This document shows positions 8,823-17,217 of a stretch of DNA of 64,000 nucleotides, one piece after another. The stretch covers positions 1 to 64,000 of the forward strand of contig CAYTZG010000007.1 of assembly GCA_964442435.1 (NCBI GenBank). Reading direction: 5' to 3'. Below the pieces are notes generated by a model. The model was given only the letters and a program-made list of their open reading frames with translations. It was not told the origin of the DNA and did not search any database. The stretch is from CAMXAS01 sp964442435 (GTDB lineage: Bacteria; Bacteroidota; Bacteroidia; Bacteroidales; P3). Position numbers and translations under genes: made by a program. Position 1 is the stretch's first letter; every line of letters begins with the position of its first letter.

Positions 8823-9545
8823 CTATCTCAGTTGGAAGTCGCGGCCAAGGTATTTTTCGCGTACTTCGGGGTCGGCGGCCAGGTCTTTCGAGTTGCCTTC
8901 CTTAAGGATGCGGCCGTCGTAGAGCAGATAGGAACGGTCGGTAATCGACAGCGTTTCGTGCGCGTTGTGGTCGGTAATCAAAATCCCGATGTTCTTCGAC
9001 TTGAGCTGCATGACGATGTTCTTGATGTCCTCTATGGCAATCGGGTCGATGCCGGCGAAGGGTTCGTCGAGCAGGATGAAGTTGGGGTTGGCTGCCAGCG
9101 AACGCGCGATTTCGGTGCGGCGGCGCTCCCCGCCGGAGAGGCTGATGCCCTTGGTCTTGCGCACGTGTTCGATGCCGAATTCGGTCAGCAACTGTTCCAA
9201 GCGTTCCTTGCGGCGCGCCGGGTCTTTCTCGGTAAATTCCAGAATGGCCATGATGTTGTTCTCCACCGACATCTGTCTGAAAATCGAGGCTTCCTGCGCC
9301 AGATAGGCGATGCCCATCTGCGCCCGCTTGTACATGGGCAGGCCCGTGATGTCGCGCTCGTCGAGGAAGACGCGGCCGGACAGCGGTTTGATCAAGCCCA
9401 CGATAATATAGAACGAGGTCGTCTTGCCGGCGCCGTTGGGGCCCAGCAGCCCGACGATTTCCCCTTGCTTGACTTCGATGTTCACGTGGTTCACCACCGT
9501 TCTCTGGTGGTAGGTCTTGACGATGTTCTCGGTGCGGAGTATCAT
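8823..9545 (-). CDS. lptB: LPS export ABC transporter ATPase LptB
   Basis: A 240-residue ABC ATPase that powers extraction of lipopolysaccharide from the inner membrane with LptF/LptG. The protein has Walker A GPNGAGKTT (about 35-43), the Q-loop, signature LSGGERRR (about 135-142), Walker B ILLDEPFAGID and the H-loop ITDHNAHETL. The YxxQEASIF..MSVENNIM segment and the IDPIAI motif after Walker B are typical of LptB. It sits directly downstream of a KdsD-type isomerase gene (14 nt gap), so the operon joins Kdo synthesis with LPS export. An OstA/LptA-like protein is encoded separately at 17195-18976. No LptC, LptF or LptG is in the window. Confidence 0.95.
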   Translation of the reverse strand: MILRTENIVKTYHQRTVVNHVNIEVKQGEIVGLLGPNGAGKTTSFYIIVGLIKPLSGRVFLDERDITGLPMYKRAQMGIAYLAQEASIFRQMSVENNIMAILEFTEKDPARRKERLEQLLTEFGIEHVRKTKGISLSGGERRRTEIARSLAANPNFILLDEPFAGIDPIAIEDIKNIVMQLKSKNIGILITDHNAHETLSITDRSYLLYDGRILKEGNSKDLAADPEVREKYLGRDFQLR

Positions 9546-9559
9546 ATCCTAAATTTCCG

Positions 9560-10585
9560 TTATATAATGCCTTCTCTTACCAAATCATGCAGGTGGATGA
9601 TGCCCACATACCGCTGTTCGCCGTCGGTGACCAATACCTGCGTGATATTGTTTTCTTTCATGATTTTCAGGGCCTTGATGGCCATTTCGTCCTCGTGGAT
9701 CGTTTTGGGCGTGCGCGTCATGACGTCCTCGGCCAACGTGTTGTCGAGCGACAGGTTCTTGAGCAGCATCCGCCGCAGGTCGCCGTCGGTGATGATGCCC
9801 GCCAGCCGTTCGCCGTCCAATACGGCCGCCGACCCCAGGCATTTGGACGATATTTCCGTAATCACGTCCTTGAGCGGCGTTTTGAGCCCCACGGCCGGCC
9901 GTTCGTTCAGCCGCGACAGGTCGCGCACCCGCAGGTACAGCTGTTTGCCCAACGTGCCGCCGGGATGGTAACGCGCAAAGTCTTCGGGCGTGAACCCGCG
10001 GCATTCCAGCAGGGCCACGGCCAGGGCGTCGCCCAGCACCAACTGGGCCGTCGTGCTCGTCGTGGGCGCGAGGTTGTTCGGGCAGGCCTCGCGGTCCACC
10101 GTGCAGTTGAGCACATAGTCGGCCTCCTTGGCCAAAAACGACTGCGTGTTGCCCACCAGGGCCACGAGCCGGTTGCCGAATCCCTTGATGAGCGGTACCA
10201 GCACCTTGATTTCGGGCGTCTGACCGCTTTTGGAAATGCAGATGACGATATCGTCGGGCTGTATGATGCCCAAATCGCCGTGTATCGCATCGGCCGCGTG
10301 CATGAAGATGGCCGGCGTGCCCGTGGAATTGAGCGTGGATACGATTTTGACGCCTATGTTGGCGCTTTTCCCTATGCCCGTCACAATGACCCGGCCTTTG
10401 CAGTGCAGGATCTCCGTGACCACGGCGGTAAAGTTATCGTCAAGATAGTCAACAAGTTTGCCTATCGCTTTCGCTTCGCTCAAGATGCACTTGCGAACGA
10501 TTTCCAAAATATTGCTTTTATTTTCCAACAATTCGTTGTAACTTTGAAAGACATTTTGCGGGTACAAAAGTAAGCATTTTTTCAT
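9560..10585 (-). CDS. kdsD: KpsF/GutQ-family arabinose-5-phosphate isomerase
   Basis: Converts ribulose 5-phosphate to arabinose 5-phosphate, the first step to Kdo. An N-terminal SIS domain (VTGIGKSANIGVKIVSTLNSTG; HGDLGIIQPDDIVICISKSGQTPE; LAPTTSTTAQLVLGDALAVAL) is followed by two CBS domains (ITDGDLRRM and MKENNITQVLVTDG). The HPGGTLGK motif is present. The start is uncertain. The ATG at 10585 gives 341 residues, but a TACTTTTG promoter-like element (10572 to 10565, minus strand) lies downstream of that ATG. If that promoter is real, translation would have to begin at an internal non-ATG codon such as TTG in the LLENKSNILE segment. The gene is divergent from recQ, and only 13 nt separate the two ATGs. 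Confidence 0.93.
   Translation of the reverse strand: MKKCLLLYPQNVFQSYNELLENKSNILEIVRKCILSEAKAIGKLVDYLDDNFTAVVTEILHCKGRVIVTGIGKSANIGVKIVSTLNSTGTPAIFMHAADAIHGDLGIIQPDDIVICISKSGQTPEIKVLVPLIKGFGNRLVALVGNTQSFLAKEADYVLNCTVDREACPNNLAPTTSTTAQLVLGDALAVALLECRGFTPEDFARYHPGGTLGKQLYLRVRDLSRLNERPAVGLKTPLKDVITEISSKCLGSAAVLDGERLAGIITDGDLRRMLLKNLSLDNTLAEDVMTRTPKTIHEDEMAIKALKIMKENNITQVLVTDGEQRYVGIIHLHDLVREGII
10539..10572. promoter_or_regulatory. Divergent kdsD/recQ promoter elements
   Basis: Two TAnnTTTG matches face away from each other: TAACTTTG on the plus strand at 10539-10546 (for recQ, 52 nt before its ATG) and TACTTTTG on the minus strand at 10572-10565 (for kdsD). No well-spaced -33 TTG was found for the kdsD element, and the nearest TTG for recQ is about 24 nt away, so both are candidates only. 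Confidence 0.4.
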
Positions 10586-10598
10586 AAAGTTGACGGGT

Positions 10599-12797
10599 AT
10601 GGAAGACCAGCGGGATTTTCTACACGAAGCCTTGCAGCGCATCTTCGGATTCTCCCATTTCAAGGGGAATCAGGAAGCGGTCATTCGTCAGGTACTGGCC
10701 GGTCAGGATGCTTTCGTCATTATGCCGACGGGGGGTGGCAAGTCCATGTGCTACCAGTTGCCGGCCCTCATCATGGAGGGTACGGCCATCATCGTCTCGC
10801 CGCTCATCGCCTTGATGAAAAACCAGGTGGACGCCGTCCGCAGTTTCGGCGCCAAGTCCGACATCGCCCACTACCTCAATTCCTCGCTTTCCCGCGCCGA
10901 AATGAAACAGGTCAAGGACGACCTGCTGGCCGGCAAGACCAAAATGCTCTACGTGGCGCCGGAAACCCTCACCAAAGAAGACAATCTGGAACTGTTCCGC
11001 AGCATCAACGTCTCGCTCGTGGCCATCGACGAGGCGCACTGCATCTCGGAATGGGGGCACGATTTCCGCCCCGAATACCGCCGCATCCGTCCCATCATCG
11101 ACGCCATGCCCAAAAAGGTGCCGATTCTGGCGCTTACGGCCACGGCCACGCCCAAGGTTCAGAAAGACATCCAAAAGAACCTCGGCATGATGGACGCCCG
11201 CGTGTTCCTTTCGTCGTTCAACCGCGCCAACCTCTATTACGAGGTGCGCCCCAAGACGAAAGACATCGACCGCGACATCGTCAAGTTCATCAAGACGTCG
11301 GGGCTCAAATCGGGCATCGTCTATTGCCTGAGCCGCAAGAAAGTGGAGGAATTCGCGCAGATACTGTGCGCCAACGGCATCAAGGCCCTGCCGTATCATG
11401 CGGGTTTGGACGCGCAGACGCGGGCCGAGAACCAGGACAAGTTCCTCATGGAAGAAATAGATGTCATCGTGGCCACGATAGCGTTCGGCATGGGCATCGA
11501 CAAGCCCGACGTGCGCTTCGTCATCCACTACGATATGCCCAAGAGCATAGAGGGCTACTATCAGGAAACGGGACGCGCCGGCCGTGACGGCGGCGAGGGC
11601 CGTTGCATCGCGTTCTATGCCGAGCACGACATCATGAAGCTGGAAAAGTTCCTCAAAGACAAGCCGGTGGCGGAACAGGAGGTGGCCAAACAACTCATGG
11701 CCGAAACCGTGTCGTATGCCGAAACGGGTATGTGCCGCCGCAAGAACATCCTGCACTATTTCGGCGAGGAATATCCGTCCGACCACTGCGGCAACTGCGA
11801 CAACTGTTGCCACCCGCGCGAGCGCGTGGACGCCACCGAAGACGTCCGCTATTTCCTTTCGCTCGTGGAGGAAACCAAGTCGCAGTTCAAGATGGACCAC
11901 ATCATCAGCATCGCGATGGGCAAGATGAGCCCCGACGTCAAGAAATGCCAGCATCACCTGCTGCCGCGTTTCGGCGAGGGCAAGGGCAAGGATCAGAATT
12001 ACTGGAAGGCCGTTGGGCGGGAAAGCCTTATCGAGAACCTGATGGAAAAGGACATCGAGAACTACGGCATCCTGCGGCTTACCGACAAGGGGCGGGCGTT
12101 TATGGAACACCCCTACGAGGTACGGGTCACGAAAGACCACGACTACGAATCGGACACGGAGGAGGCCATGAAGGGAAGCGGCGGCGCCCAGGGCGGCGAT
12201 ACCGTCGATAACGTGCTTTTCATCATGCTCAAGAACCTGCTCAAGGACATCTCGCAGAAAGAAAAGCTGCCGCCTTACGTCATCTTTCAGGAGCCGTCGT
12301 TGGAGGACATGACGATACAGTATCCCGTCACGATGGAGGAAATGACGCACATCACGGGTGTGGGCGTGGGCAAGGCGCAGAAATACGGTCAGCCGTTCAT
12401 CGACTTGATCAAGCGCTATGTGGAGGAGAACGAAATAGAACGTCCGCAGGATTTCGTCATCAAGTCGGTCGTCAACAAATCGGGCCTCAAGGTGTTCATC
12501 ATCCAAAGCATAGACCGCAAGATATCGCTCAACGACATCGCGGTTTCCAAGGGGCTTTCGTTTACGGAACTGCTGACGGAAGTGGAGCGCATCGTGCTTT
12601 CCGGCACCAAAATCGACATCGACTACTATTTGAGCGAGAACCTCGACCCCGACCATTACGAGGAGATTTACGATTATTTCCTTGAAGCCGAAAACGATTC
12701 GGTGGAAGAGGCCTTGAAGGAATTGGGCGAGAACGAGTTTACGGAAGAGGAAGTGCGGCTCGTGCGGATACAGTTTATATCAAAAGAAGGTAATTGA
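10599..12797 (+). CDS. recQ: ATP-dependent DNA helicase RecQ
   Basis: A 732-residue 3'-5' DNA helicase for recombination and stalled-fork repair. It has Walker A MPTGGGKS at residues 42-49, the DEAH box AIDEAHCISEWGHDFRPEYR beginning at ~142, and the helicase motif VI region GYYQETGRAGRDG. The RecQ zinc-binding segment follows (CRRKNILHYFGEEYPSDHCGNCDNC), then a winged helix and an HRDC domain (VTMEEMTHITGVGVGKAQKYG). There is a further ~100-residue acidic C-terminal extension, seen in Bacteroidota RecQ proteins. I chose the ATG at 10599; a TTG three codons upstream is the only nearby alternative. It is the first gene of a plus-strand series running to dsbD; the next gene begins 30 nt later. 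Confidence 0.97.
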   Translation: MEDQRDFLHEALQRIFGFSHFKGNQEAVIRQVLAGQDAFVIMPTGGGKSMCYQLPALIMEGTAIIVSPLIALMKNQVDAVRSFGAKSDIAHYLNSSLSRAEMKQVKDDLLAGKTKMLYVAPETLTKEDNLELFRSINVSLVAIDEAHCISEWGHDFRPEYRRIRPIIDAMPKKVPILALTATATPKVQKDIQKNLGMMDARVFLSSFNRANLYYEVRPKTKDIDRDIVKFIKTSGLKSGIVYCLSRKKVEEFAQILCANGIKALPYHAGLDAQTRAENQDKFLMEEIDVIVATIAFGMGIDKPDVRFVIHYDMPKSIEGYYQETGRAGRDGGEGRCIAFYAEHDIMKLEKFLKDKPVAEQEVAKQLMAETVSYAETGMCRRKNILHYFGEEYPSDHCGNCDNCCHPRERVDATEDVRYFLSLVEETKSQFKMDHIISIAMGKMSPDVKKCQHHLLPRFGEGKGKDQNYWKAVGRESLIENLMEKDIENYGILRLTDKGRAFMEHPYEVRVTKDHDYESDTEEAMKGSGGAQGGDTVDNVLFIMLKNLLKDISQKEKLPPYVIFQEPSLEDMTIQYPVTMEEMTHITGVGVGKAQKYGQPFIDLIKRYVEENEIERPQDFVIKSVVNKSGLKVFIIQSIDRKISLNDIAVSKGLSFTELLTEVERIVLSGTKIDIDYYLSENLDPDHYEEIYDYFLEAENDSVEEALKELGENEFTEEEVRLVRIQFISKEGN

Positions 12798-12827
12798 TAA
12801 TCAGATAACTTAATACACGAAACAGAC

Positions 12828-13427
12828 ATGAAAAGAAACGGCTTTATGGCGGCGCTGTGCTTGGGTGCGGCTTTGATGGCGGGATGCGCCGGCAACGGTA
12901 AGAAGGAAGGCAAGACCCCGGTGGCGGCCGGCGACGCGGTGGCGGTGCAGACGGGCGCGATGACGGTGGCCACGGTCAATACCGATACCTTGTTCGCCCA
13001 ATATAAAATGGTGACGGACGTGACCGACGAACTGGACAAGACCGAAAAGAAACTGCAGGCCGATTTGCAGAAGCAGGCGCAGGACTTTCAGACCGAATAC
13101 GAAAACTATCTGAAGGTGGGCGCCACGATGACGCTGAGCGAACAGCGCAAGAAAGAGGAGTATCTGACCAAGAAGCGCGAAAGCCTTGAACAGCTCAGCG
13201 CGCGTTACGAAACCCAGCTCATGACGTTGCGTCTGCAACGCATGGAGGACGTGCAGAACGCCGTTTTCGAGTTCATCGAACGCTACAACGCCGAACACGG
13301 CCAATATACGTTCGTGATTTCCAACGCCCGCACGAGCGGCGTGTTGTATTCGCCGGCCAACATCGACATCACGGATGAGGTGTTGGCGGCCATCAATGCC
13401 GAATACGAGAAGAAGGGCAAGAAATAA
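12828..13427 (+). CDS. OmpH/Skp-like periplasmic chaperone lipoprotein
   Basis: A 199-residue OmpH-family protein. The N-terminus is a lipoprotein signal (MKRNGFMAALCLGAALMAGC, lipobox Cys at 20), then a Gly/Lys/Ala linker, then the family core. The strand MTVATVNTDTLFAQYKMV leads into a long charged coiled coil (~65-140) that would form the Skp tentacles. The return strand (YTFVISNARTSGVLYSPANIDIT) closes the fold. Skp proteins hold unfolded outer-membrane proteins; the lipobox suggests this copy is membrane-anchored. The stop codon overlaps the nadC start by one base, so translation is probably coupled. Confidence 0.85.
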   Translation: MKRNGFMAALCLGAALMAGCAGNGKKEGKTPVAAGDAVAVQTGAMTVATVNTDTLFAQYKMVTDVTDELDKTEKKLQADLQKQAQDFQTEYENYLKVGATMTLSEQRKKEEYLTKKRESLEQLSARYETQLMTLRLQRMEDVQNAVFEFIERYNAEHGQYTFVISNARTSGVLYSPANIDITDEVLAAINAEYEKKGKK

Positions 13428-14290
13428 TGATGACGCCTCAGGAAAAGACGGCCGCCGAATTTTACATCCGGCTGGCGCTTAAAGAAGACGTGGGCGACGG
13501 CGACCACACGTCCTTGGCCTGCGTGCCGGAGGCGGCGCGCGGCGAGGCGGTGCTCGTGGCCAAGGAAGCCGGCGTGCTGGCGGGCGTGGAGGTGGCGGAA
13601 ACGGTCTATCGGCTCGTGGACCCGCACATTGACTTCAAGGCCCTCAAACACGACGGCGACCGGCTGGCGGTGGGCGACCGCGTCTGGACGGTGTCGGGCG
13701 CGTCGCGCTCCATCCTGACGGCCGAGCGCTTGAGCCTGAACTACGTGCAGCGCATGAGCGGCATCGCTACGCAGACGCGCCGTTTGGTGGATATGCTCGC
13801 CGGCACGCGCACCACGCTGTTGGACACGCGCAAGACCACGCCCAACAACCGCGTTTTCGAGAAAATGGCCGTGCGCATAGGCGGCGGCAGCAACCACCGC
13901 TTCGGGCTGTTCGATATGATTCTGATAAAAGACAACCATATCGACTTCGCGGGCGGGGTGGTGGAGGCCGTACAGGCGGCCGAAGCCTATCTTAAAGCCA
14001 ACGGGCTCAAATTGCCCGTGGAGGTGGAGGTCCGCAACGAAGCCGAGTTGGACGCCGTGTTGCATCACGGCGGCGTGCAACGCATCATGCTTGACAACTT
14101 TACGGTGCCCGATTTGAAAAAGGCCGTGGAAAAAATAGGCGGCCGCTACGAAACCGAGGCGTCGGGCGGCATTACGGAAGCGACGTTGAAAGACTACGCC
14201 TCTTCGGGCGTGGATTTCATTTCGGTGGGCGGTTTGACCCATCATGTGGCGTCTTTGGACTTGAGTTTAAAGGCGGTACACCATATATAA
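13427..14290 (+). CDS. nadC: Nicotinate-nucleotide diphosphorylase (carboxylating)
   Basis: A 287-residue quinolinate phosphoribosyltransferase that converts quinolinate and PRPP to nicotinate mononucleotide in de novo NAD synthesis. The EDVGDGDHTS start, the VQRMSGIATQTRRLVD block, the LLDTRKTTP signature, the IGGGSNHRFGLFDMILIKDNH segment and the C-terminal EASGGITEATLKDYASSGVDFISVGGLTH barrel strand are all present. Length is typical of the family. An ATG three bases further on (13430) is an equally good start. nadA and nadB are not in the window. The following gene, purA, starts 36 nt downstream. Confidence 0.97.
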   Translation: MMTPQEKTAAEFYIRLALKEDVGDGDHTSLACVPEAARGEAVLVAKEAGVLAGVEVAETVYRLVDPHIDFKALKHDGDRLAVGDRVWTVSGASRSILTAERLSLNYVQRMSGIATQTRRLVDMLAGTRTTLLDTRKTTPNNRVFEKMAVRIGGGSNHRFGLFDMILIKDNHIDFAGGVVEAVQAAEAYLKANGLKLPVEVEVRNEAELDAVLHHGGVQRIMLDNFTVPDLKKAVEKIGGRYETEASGGITEATLKDYASSGVDFISVGGLTHHVASLDLSLKAVHHI

Positions 14291-14326
14291 GATACAGAAA
14301 CAGTAATTAAAAAAACGAAACGAGAT

Positions 14327-15622
14327 ATGGCAAGGACGAAAGTCGATTTGATTTTAGGCATTCAATGGGGTGACGAAGGCAAGGGGAAGTTCGTGGACGT
14401 GATGGCTTCCGAATACGACATCATCGCGCGCTTCCAAGGCGGCCCCAATGCCGGTCATACGTTGGAGTTCAACGGTATCAAGCATATCCTGCAAACGATT
14501 CCTTCGGGCATTTTCCACGAAGGCAAGGAGAATATCATCGGGAACGGCGTGTTGATAGACCCGCATATCCTGCACCGCGAGCTGACGGCCATCCGCAAGT
14601 TCGACATCGAGCCCAAGCAGCGGCTCATCCTGTCGGATAAGGCGCATCTGATTCTGCCCACCCACCGTCTGTTGGACGCCGCGCTTGAAGCGCAGAAGGG
14701 CGACAAAAAAATCGGTTCCACGGTCAAGGGCATCGGCCCGGCCTATACCGACAAGACGGCGCGCGGCGGCTTGCGCGTGGGCGACATTATCCGGCCCGAT
14801 TTCAAGCGCAAATACGAAGCCTTGAAGCAACAGCATATCGGCCTGTTGAAACACTACGGTTTCGACGAGTCGAAATGGGTCATCGACAATATGCCGCTTG
14901 CCGAATACGAAGCCAAGTGGTTTGAGGGCGTGGAAGAGCTGAGCGGTTACCGCATCTTGGCCACCGAATACTATCTGGAAGAAGCCATGAACGCGGGCAA
15001 ACGCATTTTGGCCGAGGGCGCGCAGGGTTCGTTGCTGGACGTGGAGTTCGGCACGTATCCGTTCGTCACCTCCTCCAATACGACGGCTTCCGGCGTATGT
15101 TCGGGCTTGGGCATCTCGCCCGCATCGGTGGGCCGGGTTTACGGCGTGTTCAAGGCTTACTGCACGCGCGTGGGCAGCGGTCCTTTCCCCACCGAATTGC
15201 ACGACGCATGGGGCGAACGCCTGCGCGAGCAGGGCGGCGAATACGGTTCCACGACCGGCCGTCCGCGGCGCTGCGGTTGGCTTGACCTCGTGGCCTTGCG
15301 TTATACGATTATGCTAAGCGGCGTCACCGATCTGATTGTGACGAAAGCCGACGTTATGGACGATTTTGAGGAAATCAAGGTCTGCTGCGGCTATAAGAAA
15401 AACGGTCAGACGTTGGCGCAGTTCTCGCCCATGGATTTGGACGGCATAGAGCCGGAATTGACGGCCATGAAAGGCTGGCGCACGCCCATCAGCGACATCA
15501 AGCGCGTGGCCGACCTGCCCGAAGCGTTCCGCGCTTATTTGGCCTTTATTTCCGAAAAGACCCATACGCCGGTCAGCATCATATCGGTAGGCCCCAATCG
15601 TTTGCAAACCTTGATGGCCTGA
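14327..15622 (+). CDS. purA: Adenylosuccinate synthase
   Basis: A 431-residue GTP-dependent enzyme joining IMP and aspartate to adenylosuccinate, the first committed step to AMP. The P-loop region LGIQWGDEGKGKFVDVMA at ~10-27 has the catalytic Asp and Lys, FQGGPNAGHTLEF carries the catalytic His, and KGIGPAYTDKTARGGLRVGD, TTGRPRRCGWLDLVALRY and the final SVGPNRLQTL are all family signatures. The TGA stop overlaps the ATG of the next gene by one base. It is one of several nucleotide-metabolism genes spread over the window (prs, the PurS-tail gene, pyrC). Nothing unusual is seen in the active-site motifs. Confidence 0.98.
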   Translation: MARTKVDLILGIQWGDEGKGKFVDVMASEYDIIARFQGGPNAGHTLEFNGIKHILQTIPSGIFHEGKENIIGNGVLIDPHILHRELTAIRKFDIEPKQRLILSDKAHLILPTHRLLDAALEAQKGDKKIGSTVKGIGPAYTDKTARGGLRVGDIIRPDFKRKYEALKQQHIGLLKHYGFDESKWVIDNMPLAEYEAKWFEGVEELSGYRILATEYYLEEAMNAGKRILAEGAQGSLLDVEFGTYPFVTSSNTTASGVCSGLGISPASVGRVYGVFKAYCTRVGSGPFPTELHDAWGERLREQGGEYGSTTGRPRRCGWLDLVALRYTIMLSGVTDLIVTKADVMDDFEEIKVCCGYKKNGQTLAQFSPMDLDGIEPELTAMKGWRTPISDIKRVADLPEAFRAYLAFISEKTHTPVSIISVGPNRLQTLMA

Positions 15623-17217
15623 TGCGGAACGGCGGCCTCGTTTTTCTTTTCCTCTTCTGGCTGTGCGGCCTTGGCTGCGCCACGGCCCGAACGCTTTCGG
15701 AACAGGAGCGGGAGGAGCTCAAATGGCGGCAGGTGCCCAAGGAAGTGCGCCGCAACGTGCGTTTGGCCTACCCGTGGCATATATACCGCGATTGGGCCAA
15801 GTTGGATACGTTGTACAGCGTGCGCGTCATATCCGCGAATTACGAGACGGTCTATTTCGATTCCACCGGCGAGTGGTTGCGCGCCTATCGGCCGGTGCGT
15901 CCGTCGGAATTGCCTTACCGCACGTATCTGTTTCTGAAAGAGGAATTCGGGGTATATAGGGTCTTGCGCGCCTATCAGGTGCAGCAGAGCGATGATTTGG
16001 CGCATTACAGCGTCGAAATGGAGCATAAGCGCATCCCTACGCTCAAAACCTATCTGGAATTTGATTTTGTTGGCGATTTGACGATGCTCGACGGCAAACC
16101 GGTGGGCGGTTCTGAGGAAACCGAAGAAACGGAGGCTTTGTCGCGGGAGGCGTTTTGGGCGCTTTACGCCGATGTCTATGACCCGGAGGCCGAGGAAGCG
16201 GCCTACGCGGAGGAAGCGGAACGGAAAGCCGCCGCGGCCCGCGCCGCACAGGCGGAAGCCGAGGCCGAAGCCCTTGCGGAAGCGGAACGGCTTGCGGATA
16301 CGTTGCCTGCGGTGGCCGAGGCGGAGACACCGGCGGTTGATACGCTGCCGTTGGTGGCTGAGGCCGCCCCCGATGCGGTGGCCGAACCGGTGGTTGAACC
16401 CACGCCCGAAGTCGTGGCCGTGGCCGAAGTCCAACCCGAAGCCGATACGGCGGTGGCGGTCGATACGCCGCCCGTTGCCGTTGTAGAACCCCTATCCGAA
16501 ATCTTGGCGGTGGCTGAGGCCAAGTCTGAGCCCGAACCCGAACCGGTGGCCGAAACCGCCATGACGGCATCCGCGCCAACCGTAGATACCGTGCCGGCGG
16601 TGGCCGAAGCCACAACGCCCGAACCCGTCGATACCACGGCGGTGCCGGCGGTTGACACGCTGCCGTTGGTGGCTGAGGTGGCGCAAGAACCCACGCCGCC
16701 CGAACCCGTGGCCTCCGATACGGCCCTCCTTGCGGCACTGCCCGACACGGCGGCCGCCATGGCTGACACAGCCCCCGCGCCGCTCTATCCCGAAATCGTC
16801 GGCAAGAATTTCAAGAAACGCTTTCCCAATGTCGATAAGGTAAGCTGGCGCATGGAAGACAGCCTCTACCTCGTTACGTTCATGCAGTTCGGCAAGGCCA
16901 TGGCGGCCGCCTTCCGCCAGGACGGCGTGCAACTCTACACCGCCTATGCGTTCAACCGCAAGGAAATGCCGCTGCCGATAGACCGCTACCTGCAGGTTTC
17001 CGCCGCCAAGATGAAGATGACGGAGGGCTGGCGCGTGGCCTACGAATCCAAATACAAACGGGCGTTCGCCGCTTCCGAGCGTCCCAAAGACTATTACTAT
17101 GTCATCATGGGGCGCAAAATCCCCAAGACCAAAAAGTGGCAGTATATCCGCTATCAGTTCAATCAGAACGCCCAATTCGAATCCAAGTCCAACTATGTGC
17201 AGCCGTCAGCGAAATAA
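15622..17217 (+). CDS. Secreted protein with two PepSY-like ends and a long acidic Pro/Ala linker
   Basis: A 531-residue protein of unknown function. A signal peptide (MRNGGLVFLFLFWLCGLG) is followed by a globular region (~30-165). Then comes ~200 residues of low complexity rich in Ala, Val, Glu, Asp, Pro and Thr with almost no Lys, in which VDTLPLVAEA-like units recur. A C-terminal globular domain (~395-531; NFKKRFPNVDKVSWRMEDSLYLVTF) looks like the PepSY-like periplasmic fold. I infer two folded domains held apart by a flexible acidic spacer, possibly spanning the periplasm. It starts inside the purA stop codon and its end overlaps the OstA-like gene, so the three are probably one transcript; that neighbour hints at an envelope role. 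Family call for the C-terminal domain is tentative. Confidence 0.65.
   Translation: MRNGGLVFLFLFWLCGLGCATARTLSEQEREELKWRQVPKEVRRNVRLAYPWHIYRDWAKLDTLYSVRVISANYETVYFDSTGEWLRAYRPVRPSELPYRTYLFLKEEFGVYRVLRAYQVQQSDDLAHYSVEMEHKRIPTLKTYLEFDFVGDLTMLDGKPVGGSEETEETEALSREAFWALYADVYDPEAEEAAYAEEAERKAAAARAAQAEAEAEALAEAERLADTLPAVAEAETPAVDTLPLVAEAAPDAVAEPVVEPTPEVVAVAEVQPEADTAVAVDTPPVAVVEPLSEILAVAEAKSEPEPEPVAETAMTASAPTVDTVPAVAEATTPEPVDTTAVPAVDTLPLVAEVAQEPTPPEPVASDTALLAALPDTAAAMADTAPAPLYPEIVGKNFKKRFPNVDKVSWRMEDSLYLVTFMQFGKAMAAAFRQDGVQLYTAYAFNRKEMPLPIDRYLQVSAAKMKMTEGWRVAYESKYKRAFAASERPKDYYYVIMGRKIPKTKKWQYIRYQFNQNAQFESKSNYVQPSAK

Noticed and set aside
10620..12656. Minus-strand frame (678 codons) opposite recQ
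   Set aside because: Antisense of RecQ, which has all motifs; composition typical of a shadow frame.
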